Shown here: positions 11,631-23,083 of the stretch, in pieces
Layout of the letters: each line of letters starts with the position of its first letter
How positions within the stretch are numbered: position 1 is the stretch's first letter
From: an uncultured Chlorobiaceae bacterium
GTDB lineage: Bacteria; Bacteroidota; Chlorobiia; Chlorobiales; Chlorobiaceae
Direction: 5' to 3'
DNA length: 64,000 nucleotides
Assembly (NCBI GenBank): GCA_903940125.1
Contig: CAJAJL010000123.1
Location: 1 to 64,000, forward strand
Made by a program: the position numbers and the translations under genes
Notes under the pieces: generated by a model
Databases searched by the model: none
The model's input: the letters and a program-made list of their open reading frames with translations, nothing else
What the model was told of the DNA's origin: nothing

Positions 11631-12614
11631 TTATTTCACCTGATATTTAGTGATATCCATACCAAATTTCAGTTCAAACTTTTCAAGCTGTTCCTTAAGC
11701 TCCGTCAAAGATTTTTTACCAAAGTTCTTGTAGTTCAGCAGTTCATCCTCTTTGCGTGATACAAGGTCACCGATAGTATCGATTTCAGCAAGTCTCAGGC
11801 AATTATGCGACCGGACCGACAGATCCAGATCTTCGATTTTGGTATGCAAGAGACGGCGCATGGTTTCGAATTCATCATCCTGCTGCTTGAACTCCTCTTC
11901 GGTAAACTCTTCCTCAGTTGGAGAAAAATTGGCAAAAAACGTAACGTGTTCGGTGATAATCCTGCCTGCAAGACTGATGGAGTCATCGGGAGTTACTGAA
12001 CCATCGGTTTCAACATCAAGAATCATTTTCTCATAGTCAGTTCTCTGACCGACGCGGGTATTTTCAACGGTGAACTTTACATTCCTGATTGGAGTATAAA
12101 TAGCATCTATAGCTATATAACCTATCGGCATGCCTTCCGGCCTGTTCTCTTCTGCTGGAATGTAGCCACGTCCTCTACCTATAAAAAGATCGATTTTAAC
12201 TGTTGTATCTGCATTAATCGTAGCTATATGCATATCCTTGTTCAACACCTCAAACTCGCCTTCCTGCGCAACAATATCTCCGGAAGTAAACTCCATTGGT
12301 CCGACAAGTGTAAGAGATGTCTTACAGTTTCTTTTGCATGTAGACTTAAAGCGTACCTTTTTGAGATTAAGTACAATTTCAGGAACATCCTCCCGGACGC
12401 CATTTATTGCAGCAAACTCATGAAAAACACCGTCTATTTTTATCCCTGTTATTGCAGTACCAGGAAGTGAAGCAAGCAGAACCCTTCTCATAACATTTCC
12501 AAGGGTCACACCGTAACCACGCTCAAGCGGCTGCGCAATGAACCTGCCGAAACGATCAGTATGCGTAGTTTCGTCAACTTCTATTTTTGCAGGCATCTGC
12601 ATCTGGTATATCAT
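11631..12614 (-). CDS. rpoA: DNA-directed RNA polymerase alpha subunit
   Basis: [31 protein letters not shown]; alpha-[13 protein letters not shown]...[13 protein letters not shown]. Confidence 0.98.
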   Translation of the reverse strand: MIYQMQMPAKIEVDETTHTDRFGRFIAQPLERGYGVTLGNVMRRVLLASLPGTAITGIKIDGVFHEFAAINGVREDVPEIVLNLKKVRFKSTCKRNCKTSLTLVGPMEFTSGDIVAQEGEFEVLNKDMHIATINADTTVKIDLFIGRGRGYIPAEENRPEGMPIGYIAIDAIYTPIRNVKFTVENTRVGQRTDYEKMILDVETDGSVTPDDSISLAGRIITEHVTFFANFSPTEEEFTEEEFKQQDDEFETMRRLLHTKIEDLDLSVRSHNCLRLAEIDTIGDLVSRKEDELLNYKNFGKKSLTELKEQLEKFELKFGMDITKYQVK

Positions 12615-12642
12615 AGTATTGAAACCTTAGATTTCATTAAAA

Positions 12643-13254
12643 TCACTTAGAGTATAACTCAACAACTAGCTGCTCATTAAAAGGCTCCTGTATATCAGTT
12701 CTTTCAGGAACCGCAAGATAAACAGCTTTCTGATTAGCTTTATCTACCTGAATCCATGCAGGTATGCGGGATTCTGGACATTTGTTAAGAGAGTCGGTTA
12801 CCGCTCCCATATTTTTACTTCTCTGGCGGAACTCAATCAATTCAGAAGGAGAAACAAGATAAGAAGGAATATCCACCTTCTTCCCGTTGACAAGAAGATG
12901 ACCGTGCGTTACAAGCTGACGGGCAGCTGACCTTGAAGGAGCAAAACCTGCGCGAAAGACTACATTATCAAAACGCCTTTCAAGAAGTCTCACAAGGTTA
13001 TCACCGGTGACACCCCTTTGCGACGCTGCTTTTCTGAAATAATTCCTGAACTGCTTCTCAAGAATACCATAGAGATATTTCATTTTCTGCTTCTCTCTAA
13101 GCTGGAGTGCATATTCCGAAACCTTTCCTTTCCTGCCCTGACCATGCTGACCTGGAGGAAAAGGACGTCTTTCAAGATATTTTTCAGCTTTAGGTGCAAG
13201 CGCAATACCTAACCTGCGAGATACTTTTGTTATTGAGCCTCTAAATCGTGCCAT
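12643..13254 (-). CDS. rpsD: 30S ribosomal protein S4
   Basis: [48 protein letters not shown]-type motif. Confidence 0.97.
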   Translation of the reverse strand: MARFRGSITKVSRRLGIALAPKAEKYLERRPFPPGQHGQGRKGKVSEYALQLREKQKMKYLYGILEKQFRNYFRKAASQRGVTGDNLVRLLERRFDNVVFRAGFAPSRSAARQLVTHGHLLVNGKKVDIPSYLVSPSELIEFRQRSKNMGAVTDSLNKCPESRIPAWIQVDKANQKAVYLAVPERTDIQEPFNEQLVVELYSK

Positions 13255-13291
13255 ATCAATTGCTTCATTGAAATTCTATGAATGTGTAAAA

Positions 13292-13675
13292 TCAGACCCT
13301 TCTGCGCTTTGGAGGCCTGCAGCCATTATGCGGAAGAGGTGTAATATCTTTTATAGTCCGCACATCAAGACCTGCACCCTGCAATGCTCTTATAGCAGCA
13401 TCACGCCCTGCACCCGGCCCTTTGATAAAGACATCGACATGTCTCATTCCAAGGTCATAGGCTTCTTTCGCAGCTGCCTCTGAAGTCACCTGAGAAGCAT
13501 AGGGAGTATTTTTTTTGGAACCCTTAAACCCGTTTTTTCCTGCACTTGACCATGAAACCGTATTCCCCTGAACATCGGTAATGGTTACCATAATATTGTT
13601 GAAGGATGCCTTTATATGCACGGCACCTTCGGGGGTAACCTTAATTTTCTTTTTTTTCCTGCTTATTGTAGCCAT
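13292..13675 (-). CDS. rpsK: 30S ribosomal protein S11
   Basis: [62 protein letters not shown]. Confidence 0.98.
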   Translation of the reverse strand: MATISRKKKKIKVTPEGAVHIKASFNNIMVTITDVQGNTVSWSSAGKNGFKGSKKNTPYASQVTSEAAAKEAYDLGMRHVDVFIKGPGAGRDAAIRALQGAGLDVRTIKDITPLPHNGCRPPKRRRV

Positions 13676-13720
13676 GAACTTACACTCTTTAGTATCGAAG
13701 ATTTTATTGCCTATACACTA

Positions 13721-14098
13721 CTACTTCTTAGCCGCCTTCTTCTTACCAGCAACAGTCTTACGTTTACCTTTTCTGGTCCTTGCGTTAGTCCGGGTCCGCT
13801 GACCGCGTACGGGAAGTGAGCGCCGATGACGAAGTCCTCTGTAACAACCAATATCCATCAATCGTTTAATAGCAGTCTGCTGTTCCCCGCGAGCCTGCCC
13901 CTCTACCTTGTATTCTTCAGCAATAATTTCTCTGATTGCATGCGCCTCAGCATCACTAAGATCTGAGATCTTTCTGTTAGGCGCAATACCTGCTCTCTGC
14001 AGAATACTCTCTGCTGATGCTCTCCCAATACCATAAACATGCGTTAAAGCAATAACAGCATGTTTGTTTAACGGCAAATTTACCCCAGCTATCCTCAT
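13721..14098 (-). CDS. rpsM: 30S ribosomal protein S13
   Basis: [55 protein letters not shown]. Confidence 0.98.
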   Translation of the reverse strand: MRIAGVNLPLNKHAVIALTHVYGIGRASAESILQRAGIAPNRKISDLSDAEAHAIREIIAEEYKVEGQARGEQQTAIKRLMDIGCYRGLRHRRSLPVRGQRTRTNARTRKGKRKTVAGKKKAAKK

Positions 14099-14132
14099 AT
14101 GCTCTTTAAATTCTATTGTTTTTTTCTGAAGA

Positions 14133-14249
14133 TCAACCCTGGCGCTGCTTATGGCTTGGATTTACTTTGCAAATGACAAATCTTTTGCCTTTACGCTTAA
14201 CAATTCGGCAGTGCTCACAACGTTTTTTAATAGAAGAATATATTTTCAT
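14133..14249 (-). CDS. rpmJ: 50S ribosomal protein L36 (absent from the supplied ORF track, 38 aa)
   Basis: Manual translation: [38 protein letters not shown]; canonical position between infA and rpsM. Confidence 0.96.
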   Translation of the reverse strand: MKIYSSIKKRCEHCRIVKRKGKRFVICKVNPSHKQRQG

Positions 14250-14359
14250 AATAACCCCGACATGCAATAATTAATCCAACTAAAACCAAATTCTGAAAAG
14301 GCATGTAATGTAATAAATATTGATCAATAAATCAAAGACATGAAGAGTTATTTCATCAC

Positions 14360-14578
14360 TTATTTATACCGGTATGTAATGCGTCCTTTCGAGATATCGT
14401 AGGGTGAAATCTGTACTTTAACCTTATCACCGGGTAAAATCCTGATATAGTGCATCCTGATTTTGCCGGACACATGCGCCAGCACTTCAAGGCTGTTTTC
14501 AAGTTTTACCTTAAACTGCGCATTTGGTAGTGCTTCCAGAATCACTCCTTCAATCTCAATTGATTCTTCTTTGGCCAA
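14360..14578 (-). CDS. infA: Translation initiation factor IF-1 (probable TTG start at 14578)
   Basis: (L/M)[71 protein letters not shown]. Confidence 0.95.
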   Translation of the reverse strand: MAKEESIEIEGVILEALPNAQFKVKLENSLEVLAHVSGKIRMHYIRILPGDKVKVQISPYDISKGRITYRYK

Positions 14579-14629
14579 ATTATTTGCTCCTTTATTTCGA
14601 TAATGATGCAAGCAGATCATGAGTGTCTA

Positions 14630-15415
14630 TCACTCAAGAAAAGAACGGGTCAGCACTTCAGCTTTCCCTGGTCTTACAACTATTGTATGTTCAAAATGTG
14701 CTGATGCCTTTCCATCCTCCGTTACCGCAACCCATTCGTTTCTTCGGCTGACGGCTCTGCGGGATCTTCCAAGGGCTATCATTGGTTCAATGGCAAGGGT
14801 CATACCCTCAACCAGCTTTACTCCGGTATGTTTCCTGCCATAATTCGGTACTGCAGGATCCTCGTGCAATTCACTGCCGATGCCATGTCCAACCATGTTT
14901 TCTATGACGCTGAATCGGAACGATCGTGCATAATCTTCAATAGCAGAAGAGATATCATGCAGACGGTTTCCCTCAACTGCCATAGCAATCCCTCTCTCAA
15001 GGCATTCACTGGTTACATCAACAAGCTGCTGCACCTTTTCATCAATGACACCAAGAACAAAAGTCCTCGCCGCATCCCCATGATACCCGCCCTTGTATAC
15101 ACCGCAGTCTACAGAAACTATATCTCCTTCCTTCACAACTCTCTTGACATTCGGCACTCCATGAACCACCTCTTCATTAACAGATATACAGAGAGTGGCA
15201 GGATAAGGTGTTACGCCTGGATCACTTTTGGGAACATAGTTCAGAAAACTTGGCACAGCATTATGATCTCTTATAAACTCCTCGGCCATCCTGTCGAGTT
15301 CTTTGGTCGTCATGCCTGGCTTTATTTCATGTTCAAGCAGATCAAGTACCTGAGCCACAAGTGCTCCTGACACCCTCATCAACTCAATTTCCCGCTCGCT
15401 TTTTATAGTAATCAT
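14630..15415 (-). CDS. map: Type I methionine aminopeptidase
   Basis: VSVDCGVYKGGYHGDAARTF; MVGHGIGSELHEDPAVPNYG; metal-ligand residues present. Confidence 0.96.
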   Translation of the reverse strand: MITIKSEREIELMRVSGALVAQVLDLLEHEIKPGMTTKELDRMAEEFIRDHNAVPSFLNYVPKSDPGVTPYPATLCISVNEEVVHGVPNVKRVVKEGDIVSVDCGVYKGGYHGDAARTFVLGVIDEKVQQLVDVTSECLERGIAMAVEGNRLHDISSAIEDYARSFRFSVIENMVGHGIGSELHEDPAVPNYGRKHTGVKLVEGMTLAIEPMIALGRSRRAVSRRNEWVAVTEDGKASAHFEHTIVVRPGKAEVLTRSFLE

Positions 15416-15425
15416 TTCAGATGTA

Positions 15426-16757
15426 TTACCTTGACTGTCGACCGCGTGTCTTACCTGACTTCATGAAGCCATCGTAATGCCTCATCATCAAATGGCTTTC
15501 AACCTGCTGCAACGTATCAAGGCCTACACCGACAATAATCAGAAGACTTGTTCCTCCGAAAAATTGTGCAAAACCCGGAGTAACATTGACAAATTTGGTC
15601 AAAAAGGTTGGAAGGATAGCAATGAGCGCAAGCGATATGGCGCCAGGAAGCGTAATACGTGTTAAAATATTGTCTATAAAATCAGCGGTACTTTTACCGG
15701 GGCGCACACCGGGGATGAAACCTCCCTGACGACGCATGGTATCTGCCACCTCTTTTGGATTAAACGCTATAGCTGTATAAAAATAGGTAAAGAAAACAAT
15801 CATGGTGCCGAACATTAAGGCATACCACCATGAATCGTAGGACAAAACAGCGGCAATGCCCTGCATCACCTCATTCTCAGGAAAAAAGGAAAGAAAAGTA
15901 CCTGGCAGAAACATAATGGATTGAGCAAAAATAATCGGCATAACACCGGCTGTATTGATCCTCATCGGAATGTACTGTGTACTTCCGCCGTAAACCTTTC
16001 GGCCAACAACTCGTTTTGCATGCTGTACAGGGATGCGTCGCGTTCCAACCGTGAGTACAACAACAAAAGCTACAATTGCAGCCATCACAGCAAGAATAAT
16101 AATCTCAATAATCCAGTTCTTGCTTCCGAGTGAAACTGAACGGAATTCTGCAACCAGCGCCTGAGGAAAGCGGGCAAGAATACCGATCATAATAATCAGC
16201 GATATACCGTTTCCAATACCGCGGTCTGTAATCTTTTCGCCAAGCCACATGACAAAAACAGTTGCTGCTGTCAAAAGAATTACTACCGTGACAGAGAAAA
16301 ATATGCCTGGATCAGGCACAACAACTTTACCAAATGAAGCAGGACTTGAAAGACTTACACTGACACCCCATGCCTGAAGGGCAGCTATCACCACTGTTCC
16401 GTAGCGTGTCATCTGGCTGATTTTCTGACGGCCATCTTCTCCCTCCTTCTGCAGTTTCTGGAAATATGGAGTTACCGCTCCGAGCAGCTGGATGATGATA
16501 GAAGAAGAGATGTAGGGCATAATGCCAAGAGAGAATATCGAAGCTCTGGCAAAAGCTCCTCCTACAAAAAGATCAAAAAGTCCGAAGAGATCGTTGGAGT
16601 GAGACTGTGATGCGCCTGACACAGCAGCCGCATCTACACCCGGGATGGTAATGTGTGAACCAAGTCTGTAGACAAATAACAGAAGAAGCGTATAAAGGAT
16701 CCGCTGGCGGAGTTCAGGGATTTTATTTATGTTCCTTATACTTTCATTAAGCTTCAT
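15426..16757 (-). CDS. secY: Preprotein translocase subunit SecY
   Basis: RILYTLLLLFVYRLGSHITIPGVD; GIMPYISSSIIIQLL; canonical operon position. Confidence 0.97.
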   Translation of the reverse strand: MKLNESIRNINKIPELRQRILYTLLLLFVYRLGSHITIPGVDAAAVSGASQSHSNDLFGLFDLFVGGAFARASIFSLGIMPYISSSIIIQLLGAVTPYFQKLQKEGEDGRQKISQMTRYGTVVIAALQAWGVSVSLSSPASFGKVVVPDPGIFFSVTVVILLTAATVFVMWLGEKITDRGIGNGISLIIMIGILARFPQALVAEFRSVSLGSKNWIIEIIILAVMAAIVAFVVVLTVGTRRIPVQHAKRVVGRKVYGGSTQYIPMRINTAGVMPIIFAQSIMFLPGTFLSFFPENEVMQGIAAVLSYDSWWYALMFGTMIVFFTYFYTAIAFNPKEVADTMRRQGGFIPGVRPGKSTADFIDNILTRITLPGAISLALIAILPTFLTKFVNVTPGFAQFFGGTSLLIIVGVGLDTLQQVESHLMMRHYDGFMKSGKTRGRQSR

Positions 16758-16775
16758 AGTGTCCTTTTAACGAAT

Positions 16776-17330
16776 TCAGGGCTTAGGAGATTTTTTTACT
16801 CTTTTGACCAAAGGAGCCTTTGGCTTCAAGAGTGCCTCTTCAAACGACAGATCCCTGACTTTAGAAGCTTCTTCAAGCGTACGGAATGCTTTGATTACTT
16901 TTCCGCCCGCTGCGTTAATTTTCCCCTCAGCACTCTTGCTGAAAGCATGGGCTGTGATGGTAATCGGACTCGAAAGTTCGCCATTACCAAGAATCTTGAA
17001 ATAGTCTGCATTACTTGCATGAAGGAGAGACTTAAGATCGAGAATAGAAATCTCACTCTCTACAAGTCCGTCTTGTATCCATTTGTCAATCTGTGCAAGA
17101 TTAACGGTATTGACAGATGGACTGTCAAGTGGAGTAAAGCCGAATTTAGGCAACCTCCGGTAAACCGGAATCTGTCCGCCTTCAATTTTAGGTCTCTTGT
17201 AGCCGCTGCGTGCCTGCTGACCTTTGTTGCCCTTGCCGGCTGTTGTTCCATTACCGGAGCCTTGACCGCGGCCAACCCGCTTTTTATTTTTTACTGCGCC
17301 TTTAGCTGGACGGAGTGAACTTAAATCCAT
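16776..17330 (-). CDS. rplO: 50S ribosomal protein L15
   Basis: MDLSSLRPAKGAVKNKKRVGRGQGSGNGTTAGKGNKGQQARSG; Met at 17330 preferred over the longer ORF. Confidence 0.96.
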   Translation of the reverse strand: MDLSSLRPAKGAVKNKKRVGRGQGSGNGTTAGKGNKGQQARSGYKRPKIEGGQIPVYRRLPKFGFTPLDSPSVNTVNLAQIDKWIQDGLVESEISILDLKSLLHASNADYFKILGNGELSSPITITAHAFSKSAEGKINAAGGKVIKAFRTLEEASKVRDLSFEEALLKPKAPLVKRVKKSPKP

Positions 17331-17364
17331 GGTTTCAATTCCCGACTTTCTATTAGTAAAAATC

Positions 17365-17550
17365 TTAAATTTCTTCAACCCTTACAAGGTGCTGTACAAC
17401 CCTGATCTGACCTCGCGTGCAAGGATTGTCCTTTCTTTCAACATGGTAGTTTGGTCTGCCAAGCCCGAGCGCCTTGATGGTCTCTCTCTGCTTTTTTGTT
17501 CCACCTATGATGCTTCGCACCTGAATAATTTTCAGTGTTTTCTCACTCAT
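17365..17550 (-). CDS. rpmD: 50S ribosomal protein L30
   Basis: [48 protein letters not shown]. Confidence 0.95.
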   Translation of the reverse strand: MSEKTLKIIQVRSIIGGTKKQRETIKALGLGRPNYHVERKDNPCTRGQIRVVQHLVRVEEI

Positions 17551-17567
17551 GATCGCATTCTATAATT

Positions 17568-18086
17568 TTAGCTTTCGAAAACCTCTTGAAGGCTCTTTGA
17601 CCGTCTTTCACCTACATCATATGCATCAGATATACTCTGCAATCCCTTTATAGCCGCTTTGACCACATTGTGAGGATTGGATGATCCGAGAGATTTTGTC
17701 AGAATGTCGTGTATACCGGCCATTTCAAGTACAGCTCTAACAGCACCCCCGGCAATAAGGCCGGTACCTGGTGTTGCAGGTTTCATCATGACCTTTGCCG
17801 CACCATATCTTGCAATAATCTGGTGAGGTATAGTACCCTTGACAATCGGAACCTTGATGACATTCTTTTTGCCGTCTTCTATGCCCTTTGCAATAGCATC
17901 CTGTACTTCGTTTGCTTTGCCCAGCCCGTAACCGACATGACCTTCTTTATCGCCAACCACAACAATAGCGTTAAATCCAAAACGTTTTCCGCCTTTTACA
18001 ACTTTTGCCGTCCTGTTGATATGAACAAGCTTCTCTTTCAGATTTAATTCTCCGGGCCTGATAATTTTAGCAGATGTTTTCGCCAT
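17568..18086 (-). CDS. rpsE: 30S ribosomal protein S5
   Basis: [42 protein letters not shown]. Confidence 0.97.
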   Translation of the reverse strand: MAKTSAKIIRPGELNLKEKLVHINRTAKVVKGGKRFGFNAIVVVGDKEGHVGYGLGKANEVQDAIAKGIEDGKKNVIKVPIVKGTIPHQIIARYGAAKVMMKPATPGTGLIAGGAVRAVLEMAGIHDILTKSLGSSNPHNVVKAAIKGLQSISDAYDVGERRSKSLQEVFES

Positions 18087-18108
18087 TTACTCTCTCTTTG
18101 AAAAGTTG

Positions 18109-18468
18109 TTAAAAGATCAGTCCTGCTTCTCTCGCACCATCGGCCAACGCCTTTACTCTGCCATGATAACGAAATCCATTCCTGTCAAATACTACATTTG
18201 TTATACCCTCAGCAAGGGCTTTTTCTCCAATTTGCTTACCTACAATGCGACAAAGTTCGGATTTTGTACCCTTGAGCGCCTTGTTGTCTTTTGACATCGT
18301 TGAGGCTGCAATAATTGTTTTGCTGTTCACATCATCAATAAGCTGTACATATATCTGCGTAAGACTCCTGTAAACACAAAGCCTGGGCTTTGTCTGGGTA
18401 CCCTGAACATTGGCTCTGCTTCTGTCCTTGATTTTCTGCCTCCGGGAGGCTTTATCGATTTGACTCAT
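18109..18468 (-). CDS. rplR: 50S ribosomal protein L18
   Basis: [51 protein letters not shown]. Confidence 0.96.
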   Translation of the reverse strand: MSQIDKASRRQKIKDRSRANVQGTQTKPRLCVYRSLTQIYVQLIDDVNSKTIIAASTMSKDNKALKGTKSELCRIVGKQIGEKALAEGITNVVFDRNGFRYHGRVKALADGAREAGLIF

Positions 18469-18529
18469 TCTCTTAGACCGTTGTATAATGTTATTGCCTG
18501 ACTACTTGATCTCTGCATTCATTCGTTAC

Positions 18530-19069
18530 TTACTTACCTGCAGCCTTGCCTTCTTTGCGACGGATAACTTCACCTGCATATTTTATGCCCTTTCCACGAT
18601 AAGGTTCAGGCTTCCTGAATGAACGGATCTTGGCAGCGACCTGGCCTACAAGAGCCTTATCAATTCCGTTTATAAGAACAGTCACCTGATCAGGCACCTC
18701 TATTTTTATCTCATCTGGAGCTTTAAAATAAATCATATGTGAATATCCGAGTGTCAAAGCAAGCAGATCATTTTTCAGCTCTGCTCGATAACCGACACCG
18801 GCTATTTCAAGTTTTGTCGTAAAACCCTTTGTAACTCCCTCAACCATATTACTGATAAGCATGCGGTAAAGTCCGTGCTGTGCCTTTGCCTTTTTGCTGT
18901 CATCAATTCTTGTAACAGTAATAGTACCGCCTTCTTCCGTGACGTTTACCTGATCCGTAAGCCTCTGCTCAAGAGTGCCTTTAGGACCTGATACCCTGAT
19001 GTTCAAGTCTTTGATTTCAATCTTTGCCTGATTACTCAGGGGTATGGGCATTTTTCCTATTCTTGACAT
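18530..19069 (-). CDS. rplF: 50S ribosomal protein L6
   Basis: MSRIGKMPIPL; EPYRGKGIKYAGEVIRRKEGKAAGK. Confidence 0.97.
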   Translation of the reverse strand: MSRIGKMPIPLSNQAKIEIKDLNIRVSGPKGTLEQRLTDQVNVTEEGGTITVTRIDDSKKAKAQHGLYRMLISNMVEGVTKGFTTKLEIAGVGYRAELKNDLLALTLGYSHMIYFKAPDEIKIEVPDQVTVLINGIDKALVGQVAAKIRSFRKPEPYRGKGIKYAGEVIRRKEGKAAGK

Positions 19070-19097
19070 GGTATTCTAACGCTCTTTGGCTTATGGA

Positions 19098-19493
19098 TTA
19101 ATAGATACGGAACAGGATTTCACCGCCAACTCCCTGCGCCCTTGCCTCTTTGTCGGTTATAACACCTTTCGATGATGAAAGAATGTATAAACCAAGGCCC
19201 CCCAGATACTTTTTGATATCCTTTCCATCATAAACACGCCGTCCCGGCTTGCTTACCCTTGTAATCTCCTTTATAGCCGGATCACCATGAGCCGTATACT
19301 TCAGATCAACCCGTATAAAAGGAAATTTTTCGGTCGTAATGACCGTAAAACTTTTAATATAACCTTTATCCACAAGCAATTGCGAGAGATTCTCCCTGAG
19401 CTTCGAATACGGGATATCGGTTGTTTTATTTTTCGCTCTTCCCGCATTTCTGATACGGGTGATATAATCTGCAATTGAATCCGTTACAGGCAT
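19098..19493 (-). CDS. rpsH: 30S ribosomal protein S8
   Basis: [58 protein letters not shown]. Confidence 0.97.
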   Translation of the reverse strand: MPVTDSIADYITRIRNAGRAKNKTTDIPYSKLRENLSQLLVDKGYIKSFTVITTEKFPFIRVDLKYTAHGDPAIKEITRVSKPGRRVYDGKDIKKYLGGLGLYILSSSKGVITDKEARAQGVGGEILFRIY

Positions 19494-19560
19494 AGCAAAC
19501 GTTGGTTACTTTCTAATAAAATGATATAAATACCTCTCTCTTTAACTATAGCAAAGCTCT

Positions 19561-19830
19561 CTACCAGCTTGCTTTTTTAACACCCGGCAACTTTCCTTCA
19601 AGAGCAAACTTGCGGAACATATGCCTGCATAGTCCATATTTAGCATAGACACCTCTACCACGGCCAGTAAGAACACAACGATTACGAACCCTGGTCGCTG
19701 AACTGTCTCTCGGCAATTCGCGAAGTGCTTCATAATTCCCTGCTTTAAGAAGTTCCGCCCGGATAACTGCATATTTTTCTACCAGCTTAATCCTCTTCTC
19801 ATTTCTTGCTATAACGCTTTTCTTTGCCAT
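19561..19830 (-). CDS. rpsN: 30S ribosomal protein S14 (long form, no zinc CxxC)
   Basis: [51 protein letters not shown]. Confidence 0.97.
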   Translation of the reverse strand: MAKKSVIARNEKRIKLVEKYAVIRAELLKAGNYEALRELPRDSSATRVRNRCVLTGRGRGVYAKYGLCRHMFRKFALEGKLPGVKKASW

Positions 19831-19846
19831 CTGTTTTCTGAATTAT

Positions 19847-20446
19847 TTAGTTAATCTTCTTCTTGAATGGCATTCCAAGTTCCGATAGAAGCACATAAGC
19901 TTCTTCGTCTGTTGATGCTGAAGTGACAAAACTGATATCCATTCCAGATATTCTTGGTACCTTGTCAATATCTATTTCCGGAAAAATAATTTGTTCCTTA
20001 ACACCAACAGTGTAGTTGCCACGACCATCAAAACTGGTATCGTTGAGACCGCGGAAATCACGAATTCTTGGAACCGCAAGACTTACAAAACGATCAAAAA
20101 ACTCATACATGGCCTTGCGGCGAAGCGTCACACGGCAACCTATTGCCTGACCTTCGCGCAGTTTGAAGTTAGATATCGCTTTTTTTGATTTACGGATCTG
20201 TGGTTTCTGACCAGTAATCTGAGCAAGTTCCTGTAAAGCAATTTCAAGCAGCTTCGGTTCCGCGGCCGCTGCTCCAACACCAATATTAATTGATATTTTT
20301 TTAAGCTTCGGCACTTTCATGACATTTTTATATTGAAAGCGCTCAACAAGCTTAGGAGTTGCTTTTTCTTTGAAAAAGGTTTGCAGTCTTGCCTCTGCAG
20401 AATGTAAAGGTGTTACCTCTGTGTTCTGGTCTTTGTTTTTGGGCAT
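19847..20446 (-). CDS. rplE: 50S ribosomal protein L5
   Basis: [53 protein letters not shown]-type motif. Confidence 0.97.
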   Translation of the reverse strand: MPKNKDQNTEVTPLHSAEARLQTFFKEKATPKLVERFQYKNVMKVPKLKKISINIGVGAAAAEPKLLEIALQELAQITGQKPQIRKSKKAISNFKLREGQAIGCRVTLRRKAMYEFFDRFVSLAVPRIRDFRGLNDTSFDGRGNYTVGVKEQIIFPEIDIDKVPRISGMDISFVTSASTDEEAYVLLSELGMPFKKKIN

Positions 20447-20505
20447 CTTATTCAGTATCAGTTAATCAGGATGGTCGTTGTCATCCCGACATTTAGTGGA
20501 AACAA

Positions 20506-20748
20506 TTAACTTTTCTTAACATTTGAAGCATGAATAGGGAACTCCCGCTCTATGATCGACCCTTGGGGCTGACCTTGTGCCGGACGCATATGGCGCTTCC
20601 TGATGTTAACACCTTCAACGATAACCCTGCTTTTTAAAGGAAATACCTTAAGTATCTTGCCCGACTTTCCTTTATCATTGCCGCTTATCACGACAACAGA
20701 GTCATTCTTCTTGACATGCAGCTTAACCTTCTTAATCCCTGTTTTCAT
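20506..20748 (-). CDS. rplX: 50S ribosomal protein L24
   Basis: [47 protein letters not shown]. Confidence 0.96.
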   Translation of the reverse strand: MKTGIKKVKLHVKKNDSVVVISGNDKGKSGKILKVFPLKSRVIVEGVNIRKRHMRPAQGQPQGSIIEREFPIHASNVKKS

Positions 20749-20782
20749 TTTTCTCTTATATGATATTATTCATAAAATCCTG

Positions 20783-20855
20783 AGCGGGAGACGAGACTCG
20801 AACTCGCGACCAACAGCTTGGAAGGCTGTGACTCTACCAACTGAGTTACTCCCGC
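20783..20855 (-). tRNA. tRNA-Gly (anticodon TCC)
   Basis: Manual fold gives a full cloverleaf: GCGGGAG-TA-ACTC-AGTTGGTA-GAGT-C-ACAGC-CTTCCAA-GCTGT-TGGTC-GCGAG-TTCGAGT-CTCGT-CTCCCGC-T (73 nt); CCA not encoded. Confidence 0.93.
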
Positions 20856-20865
20856 CTGAAACACC

Positions 20866-21234
20866 TTACAATACTTCTGGCGCCAACGAAACGATCTTCA
20901 TAAATTTTCTGTCACGAAGTTCCCTTGCGACCGGTCCGAAAATACGAGTTCCTCTCGGCTCACCCTGCGCATTAAGAAGCACAACAGCATTTTCGTCAAA
21001 ACGAATATATGAACCGTCTTTTCTCCGCGACTCCTTGACACAGCGCACAACTACAGCTCTGCAGACATCTTTCTTTTTAACTATGCCACCGGGAACAGCT
21101 GCTTTTACTGATACTATAATCTGATCACCCAATGAGGCATAACGCCTCCCGGTTCCACCAAAAACATGGATACAACGGACTTTCTTGGCTCCACTGTTAT
21201 CGGCAACAACCAGATTTGTTTCTTTCTGGATCAT
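20866..21234 (-). CDS. rplN: 50S ribosomal protein L14
   Basis: [46 protein letters not shown]. Confidence 0.98.
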   Translation of the reverse strand: MIQKETNLVVADNSGAKKVRCIHVFGGTGRRYASLGDQIIVSVKAAVPGGIVKKKDVCRAVVVRCVKESRRKDGSYIRFDENAVVLLNAQGEPRGTRIFGPVARELRDRKFMKIVSLAPEVL

Positions 21235-21270
21235 CCTGTTTCAAACTTTATTAAATGTAAAAAAATCCTC

Positions 21271-21570
21271 TTACTTGGCTTTTTCAATAATCTCAACCAA
21301 ACGACAGCTCTTTCTCTTGCTGAGAGGCCTACACTCTACTACTTTTACAAGATCACCAATTCCGGCCTCATTTTTCTCATCATGAGCCATCAGCTTGGTC
21401 GTTTTCTTGAAATATTTCTTGTACACCGGATGCTGTACTCTCCGTTCAACGGCGACAACGCACGCTTTATCCATCTTATCACTGACAACCTTACCTAACC
21501 AGCTTTTTTTTCTTCCTCTTACCGGAACATTTTGTCCCTGAGATGCACTGTCCATATTCTGTTCTTCCAT
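21271..21570 (-). CDS. rpsQ: 30S ribosomal protein S17
   Basis: [69 protein letters not shown]. Confidence 0.97.
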   Translation of the reverse strand: MEEQNMDSASQGQNVPVRGRKKSWLGKVVSDKMDKACVVAVERRVQHPVYKKYFKKTTKLMAHDEKNEAGIGDLVKVVECRPLSKRKSCRLVEIIEKAK

Positions 21571-21603
21571 TTGTCAATAAACGGTTTGTTGGTTTACCCG
21601 CAC

Positions 21604-21810
21604 TCAAGCCTGGCTTGTCTCAGCGGAGGCAAGTTGATGGAGCCTGTTTTTCATGCGCGCAATATCCCGTCTCGAATTGCGAAAAACCATAGGATTCTGC
21701 GGCTGCTCAATAACTTTAAAAAAATTGATATCGGCAAGTCTGTCTTCAAGCTCCTTGAGCCTGTCGATCAATTCCTGTTTACTCAATGCCGCAATTTCGT
21801 ACTTTTTCAT
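21604..21810 (-). CDS. rpmC: 50S ribosomal protein L29
   Basis: MKKYEIAALSKQELIDRLKELEDRLADINF; operon position. Confidence 0.94.
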   Translation of the reverse strand: MKKYEIAALSKQELIDRLKELEDRLADINFFKVIEQPQNPMVFRNSRRDIARMKNRLHQLASAETSQA

Positions 21811-21844
21811 AATAAGTAACCCTCTTGTCGAATTATTTGCTCGT

Positions 21845-22264
21845 TTAACCTTCGTAATCAGGACGAACTATGAACTTGGTCTTGATCGGCAGCTTCTGTG
21901 CTGCAAGGCGGAAGGCCTCTGTAGCAACATCTTTCGGCACACCGTCAGCCTCAAACATAACTCTTCCGGGCTTAACAACCGCAACCCAAAACTCAGGCGA
22001 TCCTTTTCCAGAACCCATTCGTGTTTCTGCGGGTTTTTTCGTTACCGGTTTATCCGGAAAAATCCTTATCCAGATTTTACCATCCCTTTTCATAAACCTG
22101 GTCATTGCAACACGGGCTGCCTCAATCTGACGGGCAGTAATCCATGCCCCCTCAATTGCTTTCAAACCGAAAGAACCGAAAGAAACATCCGTACCACGCC
22201 CGGCATTGCCCTTCATGCGGCCTCTTTGTGTCTTTCTATATTTAACTCTCTTTGGCATTAACAT
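21845..22264 (-). CDS. rplP: 50S ribosomal protein L16
   Basis: [53 protein letters not shown]. Confidence 0.97.
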   Translation of the reverse strand: MLMPKRVKYRKTQRGRMKGNAGRGTDVSFGSFGLKAIEGAWITARQIEAARVAMTRFMKRDGKIWIRIFPDKPVTKKPAETRMGSGKGSPEFWVAVVKPGRVMFEADGVPKDVATEAFRLAAQKLPIKTKFIVRPDYEG

Positions 22265-22306
22265 ACAGGCAACTCCATTCGTTTTCTTATTGTATGGTAC
22301 TTGATA

Positions 22307-23068
22307 TTAAGATCGCTTTGTGCGTTGGCGGCGCTTTGAACGACCATCGCGATTATCGCGACCTCTTGGACCTGAGTCACTGCGTCTCTCCTTAATTCTC
22401 TTAAGCTCATCTTCCTCTATCGCGTCAATACGCTGAACGAGCACTTCACCCTTGTAAACCCAGACCTTTATTCCAATTGTGCCTGCAATAGTATGGGCTG
22501 TACAGCTCGCATAATCAACATTGGCACGAATGGTATGAAGTGGTATCTTTCCTTCCTTGTACTGTTCGGAACGTGCTATTTCTGCACCACCAAGACGTCC
22601 ACCGCACTTTATTCTGACACCTTCAGCTCCGGAGCGCATTGCCTGCTGGATCGCCTGCTTCATAGCCCTTCTGAACGACACACGATTTTCAAGCTGGTAA
22701 GCTATATTGTCACCGATCAGCTGAGCCTCAATTTCTGGCTTGACAACCTCAACAACATCTATTTTCACCTCTTTACCGGTAATACGACTCAGCTCCTGAG
22801 AAAGATTATTAATCTCCTCTCCCTTTCTTCCGACAACGGCACCAGGACGAGCTGCATAAATATTGATCTTGACATGCTTTGTCGTTCTCTCAATAATGAT
22901 GCGTGCAATTCCAGCTCTTTCCTTCTTTAACCGAGCAAGAACATAGGTGCGAATAACATGATCCTGCTTAATTTTTTCCGAAATAACCGGACTATCATCG
23001 TACCAACGTGAAGACCAGTCCCTGATAATTCCGAGCCTGAATCCAGTAGGATTAACTTTCTGACCCAA
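22307..23068 (-). CDS. rpsC: 30S ribosomal protein S3
   Basis: [27 protein letters not shown]-domain region; basic C-tail. Confidence 0.98.
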   Translation of the reverse strand: MGQKVNPTGFRLGIIRDWSSRWYDDSPVISEKIKQDHVIRTYVLARLKKERAGIARIIIERTTKHVKINIYAARPGAVVGRKGEEINNLSQELSRITGKEVKIDVVEVVKPEIEAQLIGDNIAYQLENRVSFRRAMKQAIQQAMRSGAEGVRIKCGGRLGGAEIARSEQYKEGKIPLHTIRANVDYASCTAHTIAGTIGIKVWVYKGEVLVQRIDAIEEDELKRIKERRSDSGPRGRDNRDGRSKRRQRTKRS

Positions 23069-23083
23069 TGCGCTCTCCTTGTT

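Noticed and set aside
14828-15370. 180-aa plus-strand ORF
   Set aside because: Antisense to map, which is unambiguous.
20603-21124. 173-aa plus-strand ORF containing RRDSNSRPTAWKAVTLPTELLP
   Set aside because: Classic spurious translation across the antisense of a tRNA gene; overlaps rplX, tRNA-Gly and rplN.
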